64,000 nucleotides of DNA, taken from assembly GCA_002914845.1 (NCBI GenBank), contig JXTC01000046.1, positions 810,721 to 874,720 of the forward strand. The letters run 5' to 3'. This DNA is from Trema orientale (lineage: Eukaryota; Streptophyta; Magnoliopsida; Rosales; Cannabaceae). The number at the start of each line of letters is the position of its first letter. Position 1 is the stretch's first letter. Of this stretch, positions 1 through 11,254 are shown piece by piece. The position numbers were made by a program, and so were the translations under genes. The notes under the pieces are model-generated. The model made no database searches. It was given only the letters and a program-made list of their open reading frames with translations, and was not told where the DNA came from.

Positions 1-206
1 CTCCTATTACCAGAATCAGGCTAATCACTGAATAAGACTACCCGTCATGCTGACGATTCCTTCTGGCATATGTGTATCTAATAGGGGGTCTATCAGATAG
101 TTATTTCTTTTTTTTTTTTTTCTTATTAATTATTGAGAGTGGCATAAAGTTAAACAAGGTCCAGCATGGACAACTAACAAGAGTACTATAATCTAATTTT
201 ATATAT

Positions 207-486
207 TGTGGAATTTCAGAATTGTTTATTTCTAATTTCTTTATTTTCCACTAGTTGTAAGGGTCTTGGATGGTCTGCATCCATCCACTACCCCTGTATT
301 TATGGTCCATGTTTTAGGGATTGTCTTATTTTATTATTCCCTTCTTTTAGTTTGGAATCTCTGTTTTCAGGGACTGGTTTTGTTTGTTTACAGTGGCTGT
401 CATTCCTTGAAGCCTCTATAAAATCTGATTGTATTTTTGTGTAAGAGTGGTAATAAAAAGTATGGGTTTTCTCACTAAAATCTTCA
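207..486 (+). repeat. 5' LTR of copia element
   Basis: 280 bp, TG...CA ends. It contains a tandem CATC repeat (TGCATCCATCC) that the 3' LTR lacks by one unit. Its end AAATCTTCA abuts the primer-binding site at 487. Confidence 0.92.
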
Positions 487-498
487 TGGTGTCAGAGC
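487..498 (+). other. Primer-binding site for initiator Met tRNA
   Basis: TGGTGTCAGAGC directly after the 5' LTR matches the complement of the initiator tRNA-Met 3' end used by copia elements (TGGTATCAGAGC) with one mismatch. Confidence 0.85.
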
Positions 499-594
499 TG
501 GAAATCTGAACCAGAACCCATAAACTCATAGAATCTTCAAGTTTCTATTAGGGCTGAATAAAAAAAAAAATAGATGAGGTAAAAGGAAGAATAA

Positions 595-3500
595 TGGCAA
601 TCCGACCGTTGCCATCTGTTCAAGAAGTTTTTTCTGGAGTAAGAAGAGAAGAGAGAAGGAAGAAAATGATGCTTGGATCAGAAATCCATCGCTGCCTAAC
701 TTAAATGAAAGTTCTGCCTTTGTCACCCGAAATACCAACTTCCCACCTGATAATTATGCTCGGAGAGGAGACAGGCCTTGGTGTGAGCGTTGTAAAAAAT
801 CTAGTCACACCAAACAAGCCTGTTGGAACCTTCATGGAAAGCTACATGATTTGAAACCACGAGAAAGTTGTGGATATACAGCTACTGGACAAGGACAACC
901 AGCTGCAGAAATCAACCCATTCAGCAAGGAACAGCTGGAAATTCTTCAGAAAATATTTAGCCAGACCCTTTATCATTCACAACCAGCTGTATCTCAGCCA
1001 AACCCAGCGCAAACCGATGTGAGAACTGGTTCTGTAGCACAAGAAGTTAATTTTTCCACTGCCTTGAGTAGTCAGTCAGAGGAAAAATAACTCCTGGATA
1101 GTTGACTTAGGAGCATCGGACCACATGACGGGTAACCCATCTCTTTTCCATACTTTTAAACCATACAGTAAAACTTTTATGGTGAAGATTGCTGATGGTT
1201 CCTTAACCAAAGTGGCTAGTACAGGCTCGGTAGTTATATCCAAAGACCTGATTTTAAATTCAGTGCTTTTGGTTCCAAGATGGCATGTAACTTATTGTGT
1301 GTAAGCAAACTTACAAGGGACTTTATATGTGTTACTAATTTCTTCACTACTCATTGTGAATTTCAAGACTTGGAATCGAGGAGGATGATTGGAAAGGCTA
1401 AAGAATATATGGGACTCTATCTCCTAGAGGATCCACAAAATCTTGATAAACAAGCTCACAGTGCAAGGGGTGTGTCATTTCCTGTTTTTTCTTCTTCCAA
1501 TAAAGGAAGTACTATTTTGCTTTGGCACTACAGATTAAGTCACCCTAATTTTTTGTACTTGGAAAATATGTTCCCACATCTATTTGGTGATATTAATCTT
1601 TAAGTTTTTACAATGTGAGATTCGTCAATTGTCAAAGCACACTAGATCCAATTACCCTACTCACACTTATAAACCATCTCAACCATTTTTTGTCATTCAT
1701 AATGACATCTGGAGACCTTCTAGAGCCAATAATATCTCAGGAAGTAGATGGTTTGTGTCATTTATTGATGATCATACTAGGGTAACTTGGGTTTATCTTG
1801 TGAAAGAAAAGCCAGAAGCAAAAGCAATTTTTCAAAATTTTCATGCCATGATACACACACAGTTCCAAACAAAAATCAAAGTGTTTAGGTCAGACAATGC
1901 TAGAGACTATTTTAACAACATACTTGGAAATTTTTTTGAGAGCAATGGAATAATCCAACAAAGTTTGTGTTCTGATACTCCTCAACAAAACGGAATTGCT
2001 GAGAGGAAAAATAGACATTTACTTGAGGTTGGGAAATCTCTTATGTTTTCAATGAATGTGCCTAAACAATTTTGGGGGGAAGCTCTTAACCGCAACTTAT
2101 CTTAAAAACCGAATGCCCTCAAAGGTCCTTAGGTTCAAAACTCCATGCCAAACACTGCTCTCATGTTACCCTAACACTAGAATCATCAACATCCTACCTC
2201 CAAAAATCTTTGGTTGTACCGTATTTGTACATTCATTCTCAACAAAGGAGTAAATTAGATCCTAAGGCCATCAAATACATATTCCTTGGTTAATCTCCCA
2301 ATCAAAAAGGCTATAAATGTTACTCAAACACCACTCACAAATGTTACACCACCATGGATATAACCTTCTTTGAAACAGTATCATATTTTCCCAAAAATCA
2401 CATTCAGGGAGAGAGACCAGCAATTCTACAAGGCAATTTTTGGCAAGAACTAGAAATCTCAATATCTCAACCACCCGGAACAACCACAATCTCTAATGAA
2501 CACATTTTGGCCATCAAACCTGAAAGCAATGAACCTGAAATAATTGAAATAGCTCCAGAACTCCTCCACATGGCCCAAACCACACACTTCCTACAAATTG
2601 AGAGCTATGTGTGTATTCAAGAAAGAAGAAACCTCAAGTGGAGATAGAACCCTATACATTGCTTGAACAGAACCAAGAATCTAGCTTGACTCCAAATAGT
2701 CCAAGTAACGCAACTCTTGAGTCTCCTCCCTAATCTATCACTGATGATGATCTTGATATTCCCATTGCTCTAAGGAAGGGTGTGACGTCTTGTACACAAC
2801 ACCCTATTCCCCAGTTTATCTCATATGATGGTTTCTCACCAAGTTTTCATACTTTCACTACAAATATGAGTATTGTTGACATGCTTAGATATTCATGAGG
2901 CACTCAAAAGACCAGAATGGAAGGCAGCAATTGGAGAGGAAATTAATGCATTGAAGAAAAATGGAACTTAGAAAATCTCTGATCTTCCACAAGGAAAATT
3001 GCCAGTAGGATGCAAGTGGATATTTAATGTCAAATACAAGCCAGACGGAATAATTGATCGTTACAAGGCAAGGTTGGTAGCCAAAGGTTTCACACAAACC
3101 TATGGCCTGGACTACTAGGGGACATTTGCCCCAGTAGCAAAACTAAATACAGTCAGGGTACTACTCTCATTGGCAGCAAACTGTGATTGGCCTCTTTATC
3201 AACTCGATGTGAAAAATGCATTTCTCAATGATGAGCTACAAGACGAGGTGTATATGGAGATTTCCCCTGGATTTGAAATGCCAAGCAACTCTAACAAAGT
3301 TTGTAGGCTGAGAAAATCACTATAACAGTCTCCGAGGGCATGGCTCGAAAGGTTTATCAAGGTAGTCAAAGAACATGGTTATACTCAGGGGCAGGCTGAT
3401 CACACTCTATTCTCTAGACGCTCACAAGATGGGAAAGTTGCCATTCTCATAGTGTATGTGGATGACTTCATTCTAACTGGGGACTACTGGGAAGAGATAA

Positions 3501-4370
3501 GTGGACTTAAAAAGGTACTAGCAAAAGAGTTTGAAGTAAAAGACCTAGGAACCCTGAAATACTTCCTAGGGATGGAGGTGGCACGATGCAAGAAAGGCAT
3601 CTCAATTTCCTAGCGCAAGTATATCCTAGATTTACTTAAGAAAACCGGAATGTTAGGCTGTAAACCTGCTAATACTCCCATGGAGTCCAACTACAAACTT
3701 GGATTGAAGAATGACTGTGCCCCTGTTGATAAAGGCAGATATCAGTGCTTGGTACGTAAAGTTTAGCCCATACCAGACCAGACATTGGTTTCTTAGTAAT
3801 TGTTGTCAGTCAATTTATGAATAACCCTAATAAGGAGCACCTTGAAGCAGGTACCCGAAGATGACACCAGGGAAGGGCTTGTTTTTCAAAAAGGGAAACA
3901 ATAGAGAGATTGAAGTATACTCTGATTCTGACTGGGCAGGGTCTGTTTATGATAGGAGATCCACTATAGGATATTGCACTCATGTTTGGGAGAACTTGGT
4001 TACTTGGAGGAGTAAGAAGCAACCAGTGGTTGCTAGAAGTAGCATAGAAGCTGAATATCGTCCCCTAGCCTTGAGTATATGTGAAGGAATGTGGCTAAAA
4101 TGATTGCTAAAGGAGCTTGGAATTTCAATTACAAAATCTATGAAGGTGTTGTGTGACAATTTAGTAGCACCAGTATCGCAAAAAACCCCGTGCATTATGA
4201 TCGTACAAGCATGTTGAACTTGATCGACATTTCATTAAAAGAGAAAGTTGAAGAAGGAGTACTTGAACTTATTTACACCTCCACCAATTCTCAAGTGGCT
4301 GATATTCTAACTAAGTCATTGCCAAGAGTAAAGTTCGAAGACCTAATCTCCAAGTTAGGAATGATTTCTA
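595..4370 (+). pseudogene. Copia gag-pol polyprotein, broken by stops and frameshifts
   Basis: Seen in order: a CX2CX4HX4C zinc knuckle at 782-823. Protease at 1095-1130, where the usual Asp-Ser-Gly is Asp-Leu-Gly (TCA-type Ser codon now TTA), so the catalytic motif is lost. GAG-pre-integrase at about 1500-1590 (LWHYRLSHP). Integrase core at about 1690-2090 with HNDIW, RSDNA and NGIAERKN carrying the D,D,E residues. Reverse transcriptase at about 2900-3740 with YVDD at 3455-3466. RNase H at about 3880-4330 with SDSDWAG and SSIEAEY. Many in-frame stops (for example within LDY-stop-GTFAPVAK near 3116 and SIS-stop-RKYI near 3612) and several frame changes make it non-coding. Incapable of autonomous transposition. 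Confidence 0.9.
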
Positions 4371-4374
4371 GCTT

Positions 4375-4383
4375 AAGGGGGAG
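4375..4383 (+). other. Polypurine tract of copia element
   Basis: AAGGGGGAG immediately 5' of the 3' LTR, the usual plus-strand priming site. Confidence 0.85.
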
Positions 4384-4660
4384 TGTGGAATTTCAGAGTT
4401 GTTTATTTCTGATTTCTTTATTTTTCACTAGTTGTAAGGGTCTTGGATGGTCTGCATCCACTACCCTTGTTTTTATGGTCCATGTTTTAGGGATTGTCTT
4501 ATTTTATTATTCCCTTCTTTTGGTTTGGAATTCCTATTTTCAGGGACTGATTTTGTTTGTTTATAGTGGCTGCCATTCCTTGAAAGCTTCTATAAAATCT
4601 GATTGTATTTTTGTATAAGAGCGGTAATAAAAAGTATGGGTTCTCTCTCTAAAATCTTCA
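4384..4660 (+). repeat. 3' LTR of copia element
   Basis: 277 bp, starts TGTGGAATTTCAG and ends ATCTTCA. It is followed by the TATAT target copy, which merges into a genomic (TA)n run at 4661-4690. Confidence 0.92.
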
Positions 4661-4665
4661 TATAT

Positions 4666-5671
4666 ATATATATATATGTATATATATATTTCTTAATAGA
4701 TCAGATTTAGGAAATACTCGATTGAATCTTGACGAGTTTTTGAGCTGTGAGACTTATGGTTTGCTCTCATAGTTTAATGTCCAATTATGGTACTATCACT
4801 GGTGAATAACAACATTTTTTATACTTAACAGAGATCATTAGGTTCTGCAGGGATCCAGTTATGCACCTGAGTCGACGAAGGGGGTTCAGGGGTTTCTGGT
4901 TTAGCAAATAGAGAAAGACCCTTACGGTCTGGATTTTTGGTGTGTTTATATACATTTGGAAATTATGCGTATGAACATGTTGACAAGCAACATGTATTTT
5001 GCCTCTTATGCTTACTTTCAAATTTCTTTCAGTGCAATCAGAGGCTAAATTCAAACGGTTTAATGAAGAAGAGGAAACCCGTCTTAGCTATTTCCCCTTG
5101 TTTGGATCATCTAGTAATGCCATGTTCATGTTCTAGTGGTTATAGGAGTAAATTGGTGGAAGAATTAGGAGCAGTCTAGGTAGTTCCTAAGAGTTGTGCA
5201 GATTTATTCTGAACAGATTCTGTTTGTTTACAATGAGAGAGGCAAGTTGGTGGGCAATATGGTTGGCAATATGGTTGGCAGTATGCAGACAAAGACTCGA
5301 GGATATTTAAAAAGATTTCGAAGGGCTGTGATTTTTATGGATGCAAGATGAGAGTTTTATAAGGTTTTTGTCTTCTGAATTTTTCAGGGATTGGGTTTCA
5401 TTGATGTGAATCCTCTTTTGGTTTTTTGTAGTTTCCATGGTCGACATAGTCTTTTATTTATTGTCCTTGAAACTTTGTTTTTTAAATTTAGTAATCTTCC
5501 TATTTCTTATCAGGAAAAAGAACCAAAAAAAAGAAGAAAGAAAATAATCAGCTGAAGTACTTTTCCAACTAACATCGATGCTTATTCAATTTCTTTACAA
5601 CTGTTTTACTAACCTTATCTTCACCCACCTGGTCTTTAGGCTCTTTTCTGATACAAATCTTGTTTTTACAG
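4666..5671 (+). other. Presumed exportin-7 intron; no recognisable gene
   Basis: AT-rich sequence between the copia element and the first recognised exportin-7 exon. It starts with a (TA)n tract and includes a short triplication of GGTTGGCAATAT at about 5255-5285. An open stretch around 5040-5180 encodes no family I recognise. I found no upstream exportin-7 exon here or in 1-201, so earlier exons are outside the window or displaced. Confidence 0.5.
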
Positions 5672-7362
5672 ATATTAAAGACCCTCTTTGAGATTATTAT
5701 ATTTGAGGACTCTGGTAACCGATGGAGTCTTAGCAGACCAATGCTGAGCTTGATACTTATCAACGAAAAGGTAATGCTTGGAATCTCCTGTTTTTGTTCT
5801 ATTTTGTTTCTATACTTTTACCATTTTTTCTTTTTTCTTTTTTTCCATAAATGTCCTGAAGACTATTTTCTTTCAACTTTACCAAAATCGAATTCAATAT
5901 AGGTTCTAGCAGTTGACAATGAAATGGGATGGAAGCTGACTGTAGAGTTAAGATTGTATGATTTTTTTAGTTTTCTAACTGAATGGGATGGGATATACAT
6001 TTAGAACTGGTGATTTCTACTCCTAATATATCCAGTCTTTTCTTCAGCAAGACTTGGCTTAATGAAGTGGAGTTGTTGGTATAAGATAGATCTAACATAA
6101 GCACCTCCATGTTAGGGGAATCAAATTTTAAGAGCTTTTCTACAGATCTCTTAGAAAGAAAACAGGCCAAAGCAATCCTGAATGACATCTGCGAGTAAAA
6201 TTACCATGATTCCTTGTAATTTTTTGCTTATTCAATGGTTTCATAAACTATGAGACCTATATGTGCTCGTTATCAATTATGTTTCTGGTTATGATCAATA
6301 ATGCCAAATTGTTCATAGTAAGATGTTCACAAAGTGGTGAATTAAGGGAACTTCCCAAGAATGAGGCTTTTATTGCAATGTTCTTTCCTGCTTGCTCTAT
6401 TGAAGCAACTAATGCTTTTGCATATGCTTGTCTTACCCAAATGTTAGTTTCTCACCTCCAAGAATGGTGGAAAATAGAAGATAAAGATAAACCCAACTCC
6501 ACCCATGTCTCAGCATTAATAATTTATTGTACTCTTGTATTTTAACTGTGTTGAGCATGATTTTCTGTTCCTATCTAAAAGAGCATGAACTTCTTTAGCT
6601 GTTAACTATATATATACTCATTTCCTGTGTTTTAACTGAGTTGAACACGATTTTCTGCAGACATTCATCTCTATAAAGAGTCAAATTTTGGCTTCACATG
6701 TAAGTCTAACCACTCTGACACATCCATTAATGATTTCCTTGTTTCTGGAAAAAGGTTTTTGTTGCTTTTATGCCATAATCATATGTATTGAACTCTGTAA
6801 TGTCTCTAGACAGTATGCGTAGGAAAAACCCAGTTCCAGATGCACCAATATATGCACTTTAAAACGTATCAAGTATTGAGGCTTTTCTCTAATCAGAATG
6901 ATGTCCTTAGCCTATCTCAGACACTGACCAGCATTAGTTAATCATTACTATTTCATAATTCCTCATTAAGCAATCATATTCAAGTTGCAAGAATAGGGGT
7001 CCATTCTTCTGTTAGCATAAATAGAAAAGAAGCATAATGGAGGACTAGACAGTCTCTTTGTATATCGAATTCTTCTGTTTGGTTGATCTGATTGTTGACA
7101 AGGACTTTAAATACTTGTAACACATGCCCGTGGACTCTTTCTTCGTGTTTGATAAATTATTCTTCAGCTCTATTTTAGAGATTAATAGTTCTGATATTTC
7201 TTTCTTTTTATTGTCGTTGTGCAGCCATTGGATCAACAGCAGCATCTTTCAGTGTGCTTTGACAAACTTATGGCAGATATTACTCGAATCTTAGATCAGA
7301 ACAACAGAGACAGGTTCACCCAGAACCTCAATAGATTCAGGACTGCACTCCGTGCTGTTTAG
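5672..7362 (+). CDS. XPO7: Exportin-7 (XPO7/RanBP16-like), last three exons
   Basis: Three exons fit in phase 0: 5672-5770 (33 codons, acceptor TTTTTACAG, donor GTAATG), 6661-6699 (13 codons, acceptor TTTCTGCAG, donor GTAAGT) and 7225-7362 (45 codons plus TAG, acceptor TTGTGCAG). Their peptides include [27 protein letters not shown] and [13 protein letters not shown]. These are the closing HEAT/ARM-repeat segments of exportin-7, where the animal protein has the equivalent IIIFED and [13 protein letters not shown] motifs. Exportin-7 is a Ran-GTP-dependent importin-beta family nuclear transport receptor. Upstream exons are not in the window. The three exons are intact, but I cannot say whether the whole gene works. 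The segment TFISIKS is less conserved than the rest. Confidence 0.8.
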
Positions 7363-8139
7363 CTTTTGTTGCTCTTGGACCAATACCATTGATTTTTGGG
7401 ACAACTGTACATTCATGGATACTTATCCTTACCCAGTTGATATTTTTTTTAACGTGATAATAGCCCTTTTTCATTAATCACTCAACATATGAATGTTTAA
7501 GCAATATTTAGACTGTAGGAAGGAATTTTCTTTTGAAGATTTCAAGGTTGGGTGTAATGGTGTATACAGTATAATGGAGATGTATCCTTACTAGAAAGCG
7601 TAGATGGGTCGAGGAAGTATATATTGGAAAGGTTTAGACACTGGATATTAGGTCCAGCAACCAACTTGAGTTGCTACGATTAAATGTTATTTCTTTTGTA
7701 TTTTTTTCTTTTCATTTTTTTTCCTTCAAATTTCGACAGCCATATTAGAAAGGATATACTACAAATATTTAGCTTCTTCTTTATGTGCTGCTAGCTGTAT
7801 TATACAGTCTTTTATATATGGCTTTGTACTTTTACCGGCCTGATAGGTTTTTCCAGTTAGCTCAAGTTAATCGGTTGGATGACCCAAGGCCACATGATTT
7901 TAAGACCTACCACCATTCGTTCAATAAATGGAAATATTAGTCGTGTACTTTGTTTCAGCATATAACCATCGATTCTAAGCACATGAATCTAACTTAAATT
8001 ATGTTAAGGTAACCAAACCCATTTAGATATTAAATCATAATTGAAATGAGCCAGATTATGAGCAATATGGTTTCCTTGTCGATGAGCAAAACTGAAGATA
8101 ATTATAAACACCCTAGCTGACATAGTAATAAATAAAAAA
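7363..8139 (+). other. 3' UTR and flank of exportin-7 gene
   Basis: Sequence after the TAG is non-coding and T-rich, consistent with a 3' UTR; an AATAAA lies at about 7923. Nothing else was recognised up to the LINE debris. Confidence 0.5.
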
Positions 8140-8770
8140 CAGAGCTTTCCATTGTGAGGGGAGATGGTGAGCAGACCGCCACGACAACTCTACTTGCATC
8201 CTCATGCGAAAGAAGATTCAGATACACTAAACTGTAGCCCCTCCGTAGAGCCATACACTAATGCAATAAATAACCCAAAGAACCCAGCTACTCTTTCGAG
8301 ATAGCTGCGACCCCTTCCGTAAAGCCTTACACTATGCAACAAATAACCCAAACAAGACAGCTACTCTTTCGACCACCAGACCATGGCTATCTCGAATGAC
8401 CGCTCCTATACAAATATGAGGGCTACCGGGTGTAACAGTTGTGTCAACATTGAGCTTCAAGCAGCCATCTCCCCGGGGTTTCCATTTGCAGACCCAAGTA
8501 ACCCTAGCACCTAGACTCTGGGACCTCGGTCTTCGTGAGCAGATGGAGGAACTCTTGCCACCATAGCGAAGCGGCCTCCAGCAATGTCTCTCGGCTCTTC
8601 ACCCTGGCACCAGGAATTAGCAGATTTTGATCATGCTAAACAAACCAAGGGAGATGCACCAAAGCTCAAAGTCATCCGTGGCATCTTTTTCTGCATATAA
8701 AGCAGTAAAACTGCCATAGAAGAGCAATTTATACTCGACACCGGTGCCAAGAATAGGCTCCATTCCAAGC
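8140..8770 (-). mobile_element. LINE-type RNase H fragment with internal 73-bp duplication
   Basis: On the minus strand, about 8500 to 8385 reads KWKPRGDGCLKLNVD then IGAVIRDSHG. This is the start of the RNase H (RVT_3) domain at the end of plant non-LTR retrotransposon polyproteins. The rest of the domain is scrambled by stops. Within it a 66-bp segment occurs twice (8234-8299 and 8307-8372, period 73), so part of the domain was duplicated after insertion. Only a fragment; no reverse transcriptase or poly(A) tail was recognised. Confidence 0.65.
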
Positions 8771-9828
8771 ACGCTTCAGCTTAAGAGCCATTATTTATTC
8801 ACCATTACTTATTTCTGCTAATTTAGTGTTCATTCAGAACTGAAGATGCCACCCCACATGTAAAATGTCAGAAACTAGCTTCTCATCAATGTCCTTCATG
8901 TATTCACACAGTTCTGAAACTAAGGACCGATGTCCCTGGAGTAAGATAATATCCAACAAAAAATTTTTGTTAATAGAACTTAAAGAAACCTGATACACTT
9001 GTTGCTGAGATCAATAAGTGGTAACACCTACATGATTAAGGGTTCAATTGCTCTCACTTATCTGATGACTGATGAATAGCCAAAAGTTCCATACTTCTCA
9101 AAGATTGCAGGCTTCAGTTTGGCTTTAATTTCAAACTCGAGCTTTATTACCAAAATTCATGCAATTTCCAGGATATAAAGAAAAAAAAGAACACAAATTT
9201 CAAAGGAAACAATGAGTTTCCGCTTCTTCCCTGGACACAGATTATTTCGCCCTTGATAAAACAAAGGTGACTAAGAATTAGGTAGGCATGCCGCATGCAC
9301 ATGCACAAGACGAAGAAAGGGTATCAAAGTGGTGGAAGATGTGGCAACAGCAATGGCAGAGGCCACATTTCTTACGTGCTATATTTTCTCAGGCTGTAGT
9401 TTCTGAAGATATCTCTCCTTAATTGGACAATATAACCACACTTTTCAGGAACCGAACGTCATTAGAATCAAAATACTTTTGGAAAGACGATTTCTTCTGA
9501 AAAAAATGAAAAGAAAAGAAAACCTTATGCTTGAAACTTTTCACCAGAGCACAATTGTAAGTTATATAATAGCTCTGACAATAGCACGTTAACCACCATG
9601 ACTGATTTCTCAGAGATGAAAGATCATGATCACTGGCAACCATACCGACTCCAGAACAAGTAAGGTAGAACAACCAGTAATTACAAATTCTCAATTTGTC
9701 ATCTCCTCTCATGTACATAATAATTACTTCCAGCCAAAGTTTGTCGGCCCTTTAATGGATTTTTTACTTGCACGAATGTTCCAACTGAATAATAAGCATC
9801 AAAACTGTCTGCAACAACTTCACCTAGA
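8771..9828. other. 3' flank of PORR gene; nothing recognised
   Basis: Contains the presumed 3' UTR of the minus-strand PORR gene (just below 9829). I saw no other coding or repeat structure. Confidence 0.45.
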
Positions 9829-11100
9829 CTATGTATCACTGTTACTTTCATGATTCAAACTCTCTAACATTGGTATAACCCAATCTCCATCTCCTTTCAC
9901 ATCACTCTTTACTTCACAAACTACAGTGTCATTATCGACTTTACTTCTATCCCAAGCTCCCAGTTCTCTAGTATATCGACAACCTACCAATATAAGGTCC
10001 AACATTTTCCTCCTAACTTCGTATATCGGATTGGGTTCAACTAAATACCCTTTACAATACGCCTCTCTAAGAAAAACTCTCCGAGTACTCCCTTTGGTGG
10101 ATATGTAAAATATCCCAGGGTGCTTTAAGAGCAGCTCACGGACATTAACTACCATGGCAAAATCCCTTTGAAAATGAGCTAATCTTTCAACCTCAACCAT
10201 TTTTTCCACTGTCAAACTCAAGAACTCATGAAGAATGCCAACAACCCTTTTCTCAAACCGCTCAATGCCCCCGCAAGAACGGACTCGAACCTCTTCTCTC
10301 CTCTCATAAGGCTTCACATAAGGAAGCCTTTGCCAATTCTTCAACTTGTCTCTAAACCCACCCTGAATCTTAAACCCAGTCGGGAAACTAATAGGGAAGG
10401 CGTACTTCGTCTCAAACTCACTCAACCACTTCTCTATATACTCTTTCTCTCTCCATTTCTCAATTTCAGCCAAACACAAGTCCTCATCTCCATCACCAAC
10501 CAATTCCACAACCTCCAAATCAACCAACTTGAACTCTTTAGAATACTTCGAAAGAATGGATTCCCTGAAATCCTCAGGCAAACCCAGCTCTCTCCTAACC
10601 AATCTCAAAGCATGAACACGAAGAGTACCATTCACAGACATCATCAACAGCCTTTTCACGCGGCGAACCGCTTCCATTTCCCATTGTTTCACAGCATTGT
10701 CCTCTTCATTCAACAAGCCAAGCATCTTGTCAGTAAATCTACAGCACAAGTTTCGCCTTACCGGGTGAGTAAATACGTCGAACACATGGGGGGCCTTATG
10801 AAGAAACTCCCCAATCCCGACGTTGATCCCCACGAGGTGCCTCCACCGAGACATGATCTGTACGGAAACGAAAGGACCACGCTTTCGGCTGGTCATGAGG
10901 TCGTGGAGTTTGAGGATTGTGTTAAGTTTTTTCAGTTGGGTTGCGAGCTTGTCCAACTGGGTGTCTCTGGTTCTGTCTTCTAAGCGAGTCTGAGCTGAAA
11001 CCACTGGCCTTTTCCATCTTCTTTGTGATGATGAATTGAAGGGTCCGAAAGAAAAACTGGGTTGGAAATGGCGTGGCCTCAAGCGCTGTAATACTCTCAT
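9829..11100 (-). CDS. WTF9: PORR-domain organellar intron-splicing factor, WTF9-like
   Basis: Single intronless reading frame of 423 residues from ATG at 11100. An in-frame ATG exists at 11229, but the 11100 start gives a typical mitochondrial presequence: MRVLQRLRPRHFQPS followed by an Arg/Ser-rich, acid-free stretch to about residue 35. The PORR (DUF860) domain then runs from RTRDTQLDKL to about residue 380. Diagnostic segments are LHDLMTSRKRGPFVSVQ, RWRHLVGINVGIGEFLHK, PHVFDVFTHPVRRNLCCR and KHPGIFYISTKGSTR. PORR proteins bind organellar group II introns. The wording around SRKRGPFVS and HPVRRNLCCR looks like the WTF9 branch, which is needed for rpl2 and ccmFC intron splicing in Arabidopsis mitochondria, but I assign the branch from memory. 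The tail from about residue 385 is acidic and divergent. Divergent from the p34-like fragment. Confidence 0.85.
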   Translation of the reverse strand: MRVLQRLRPRHFQPSFSFGPFNSSSQRRWKRPVVSAQTRLEDRTRDTQLDKLATQLKKLNTILKLHDLMTSRKRGPFVSVQIMSRWRHLVGINVGIGEFLHKAPHVFDVFTHPVRRNLCCRFTDKMLGLLNEEDNAVKQWEMEAVRRVKRLLMMSVNGTLRVHALRLVRRELGLPEDFRESILSKYSKEFKLVDLEVVELVGDGDEDLCLAEIEKWREKEYIEKWLSEFETKYAFPISFPTGFKIQGGFRDKLKNWQRLPYVKPYERREEVRVRSCGGIERFEKRVVGILHEFLSLTVEKMVEVERLAHFQRDFAMVVNVRELLLKHPGIFYISTKGSTRRVFLREAYCKGYLVEPNPIYEVRRKMLDLILVGCRYTRELGAWDRSKVDNDTVVCEVKSDVKGDGDWVIPMLESLNHESNSDT

Positions 11101-11254
11101 AGTCTCATATGGTTTCACTCTGCTGGAAACCTTGCATTCGATTTTTGTTAAGCCTAAAACCAAATTTTGAATATATATATATACGTTATATATATATATT
11201 GAAATGAGCACTAAAAGACTATTATCCACAGCTCATTTCCATTCTATCCCACAC
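11101..11254. promoter_or_regulatory. Candidate bidirectional promoter between WTF9-like and p34-like genes
   Basis: Only 154 bp separate the two divergent ATGs. The gap holds two TA-rich runs (TATATATATATA at about 11171-11182 and 11187-11199) flanking ACGT. They could act as TATA elements in either direction. Inferred from spacing only. Confidence 0.4.

Larger units (their letters stand above)
202..4665 (+). mobile_element. Ty1/copia LTR retrotransposon, near full-length but decayed
   Basis: Two direct LTRs (207-486 and 4384-4660) both begin TGTGGAATTTCAG and end AAATCTTCA. The 5-bp flanks are identical (TATAT at 202-206 and 4661-4665), the expected target duplication. A primer-binding site follows the 5' LTR and a purine tract precedes the 3' LTR. 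The internal order is gag zinc knuckle, protease, GAG-pre-integrase, integrase, reverse transcriptase, RNase H, which places integrase before RT and so identifies copia rather than gypsy. The LTRs differ at about 19 positions plus a 4-bp CATC indel by eye count, roughly 7 percent, so the insertion is not recent. It probably lies in an intron or the flank of the exportin-7 gene downstream. Confidence 0.93.

Noticed and set aside
5040-5180. Possible extra exportin-7 exon after TTTCTTTCAG
   Set aside because: No frame resembles the expected segment before ILKTLFEII.
6261-6545. 94-codon open frame between exportin-7 exons
   Set aside because: Lies wholly within an intron bounded by good splice sites, and its peptide matches no family.
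10228-10983. 251-codon open frame on plus
   Set aside because: It is the antisense shadow of the PORR gene; the minus strand carries the conserved domain.
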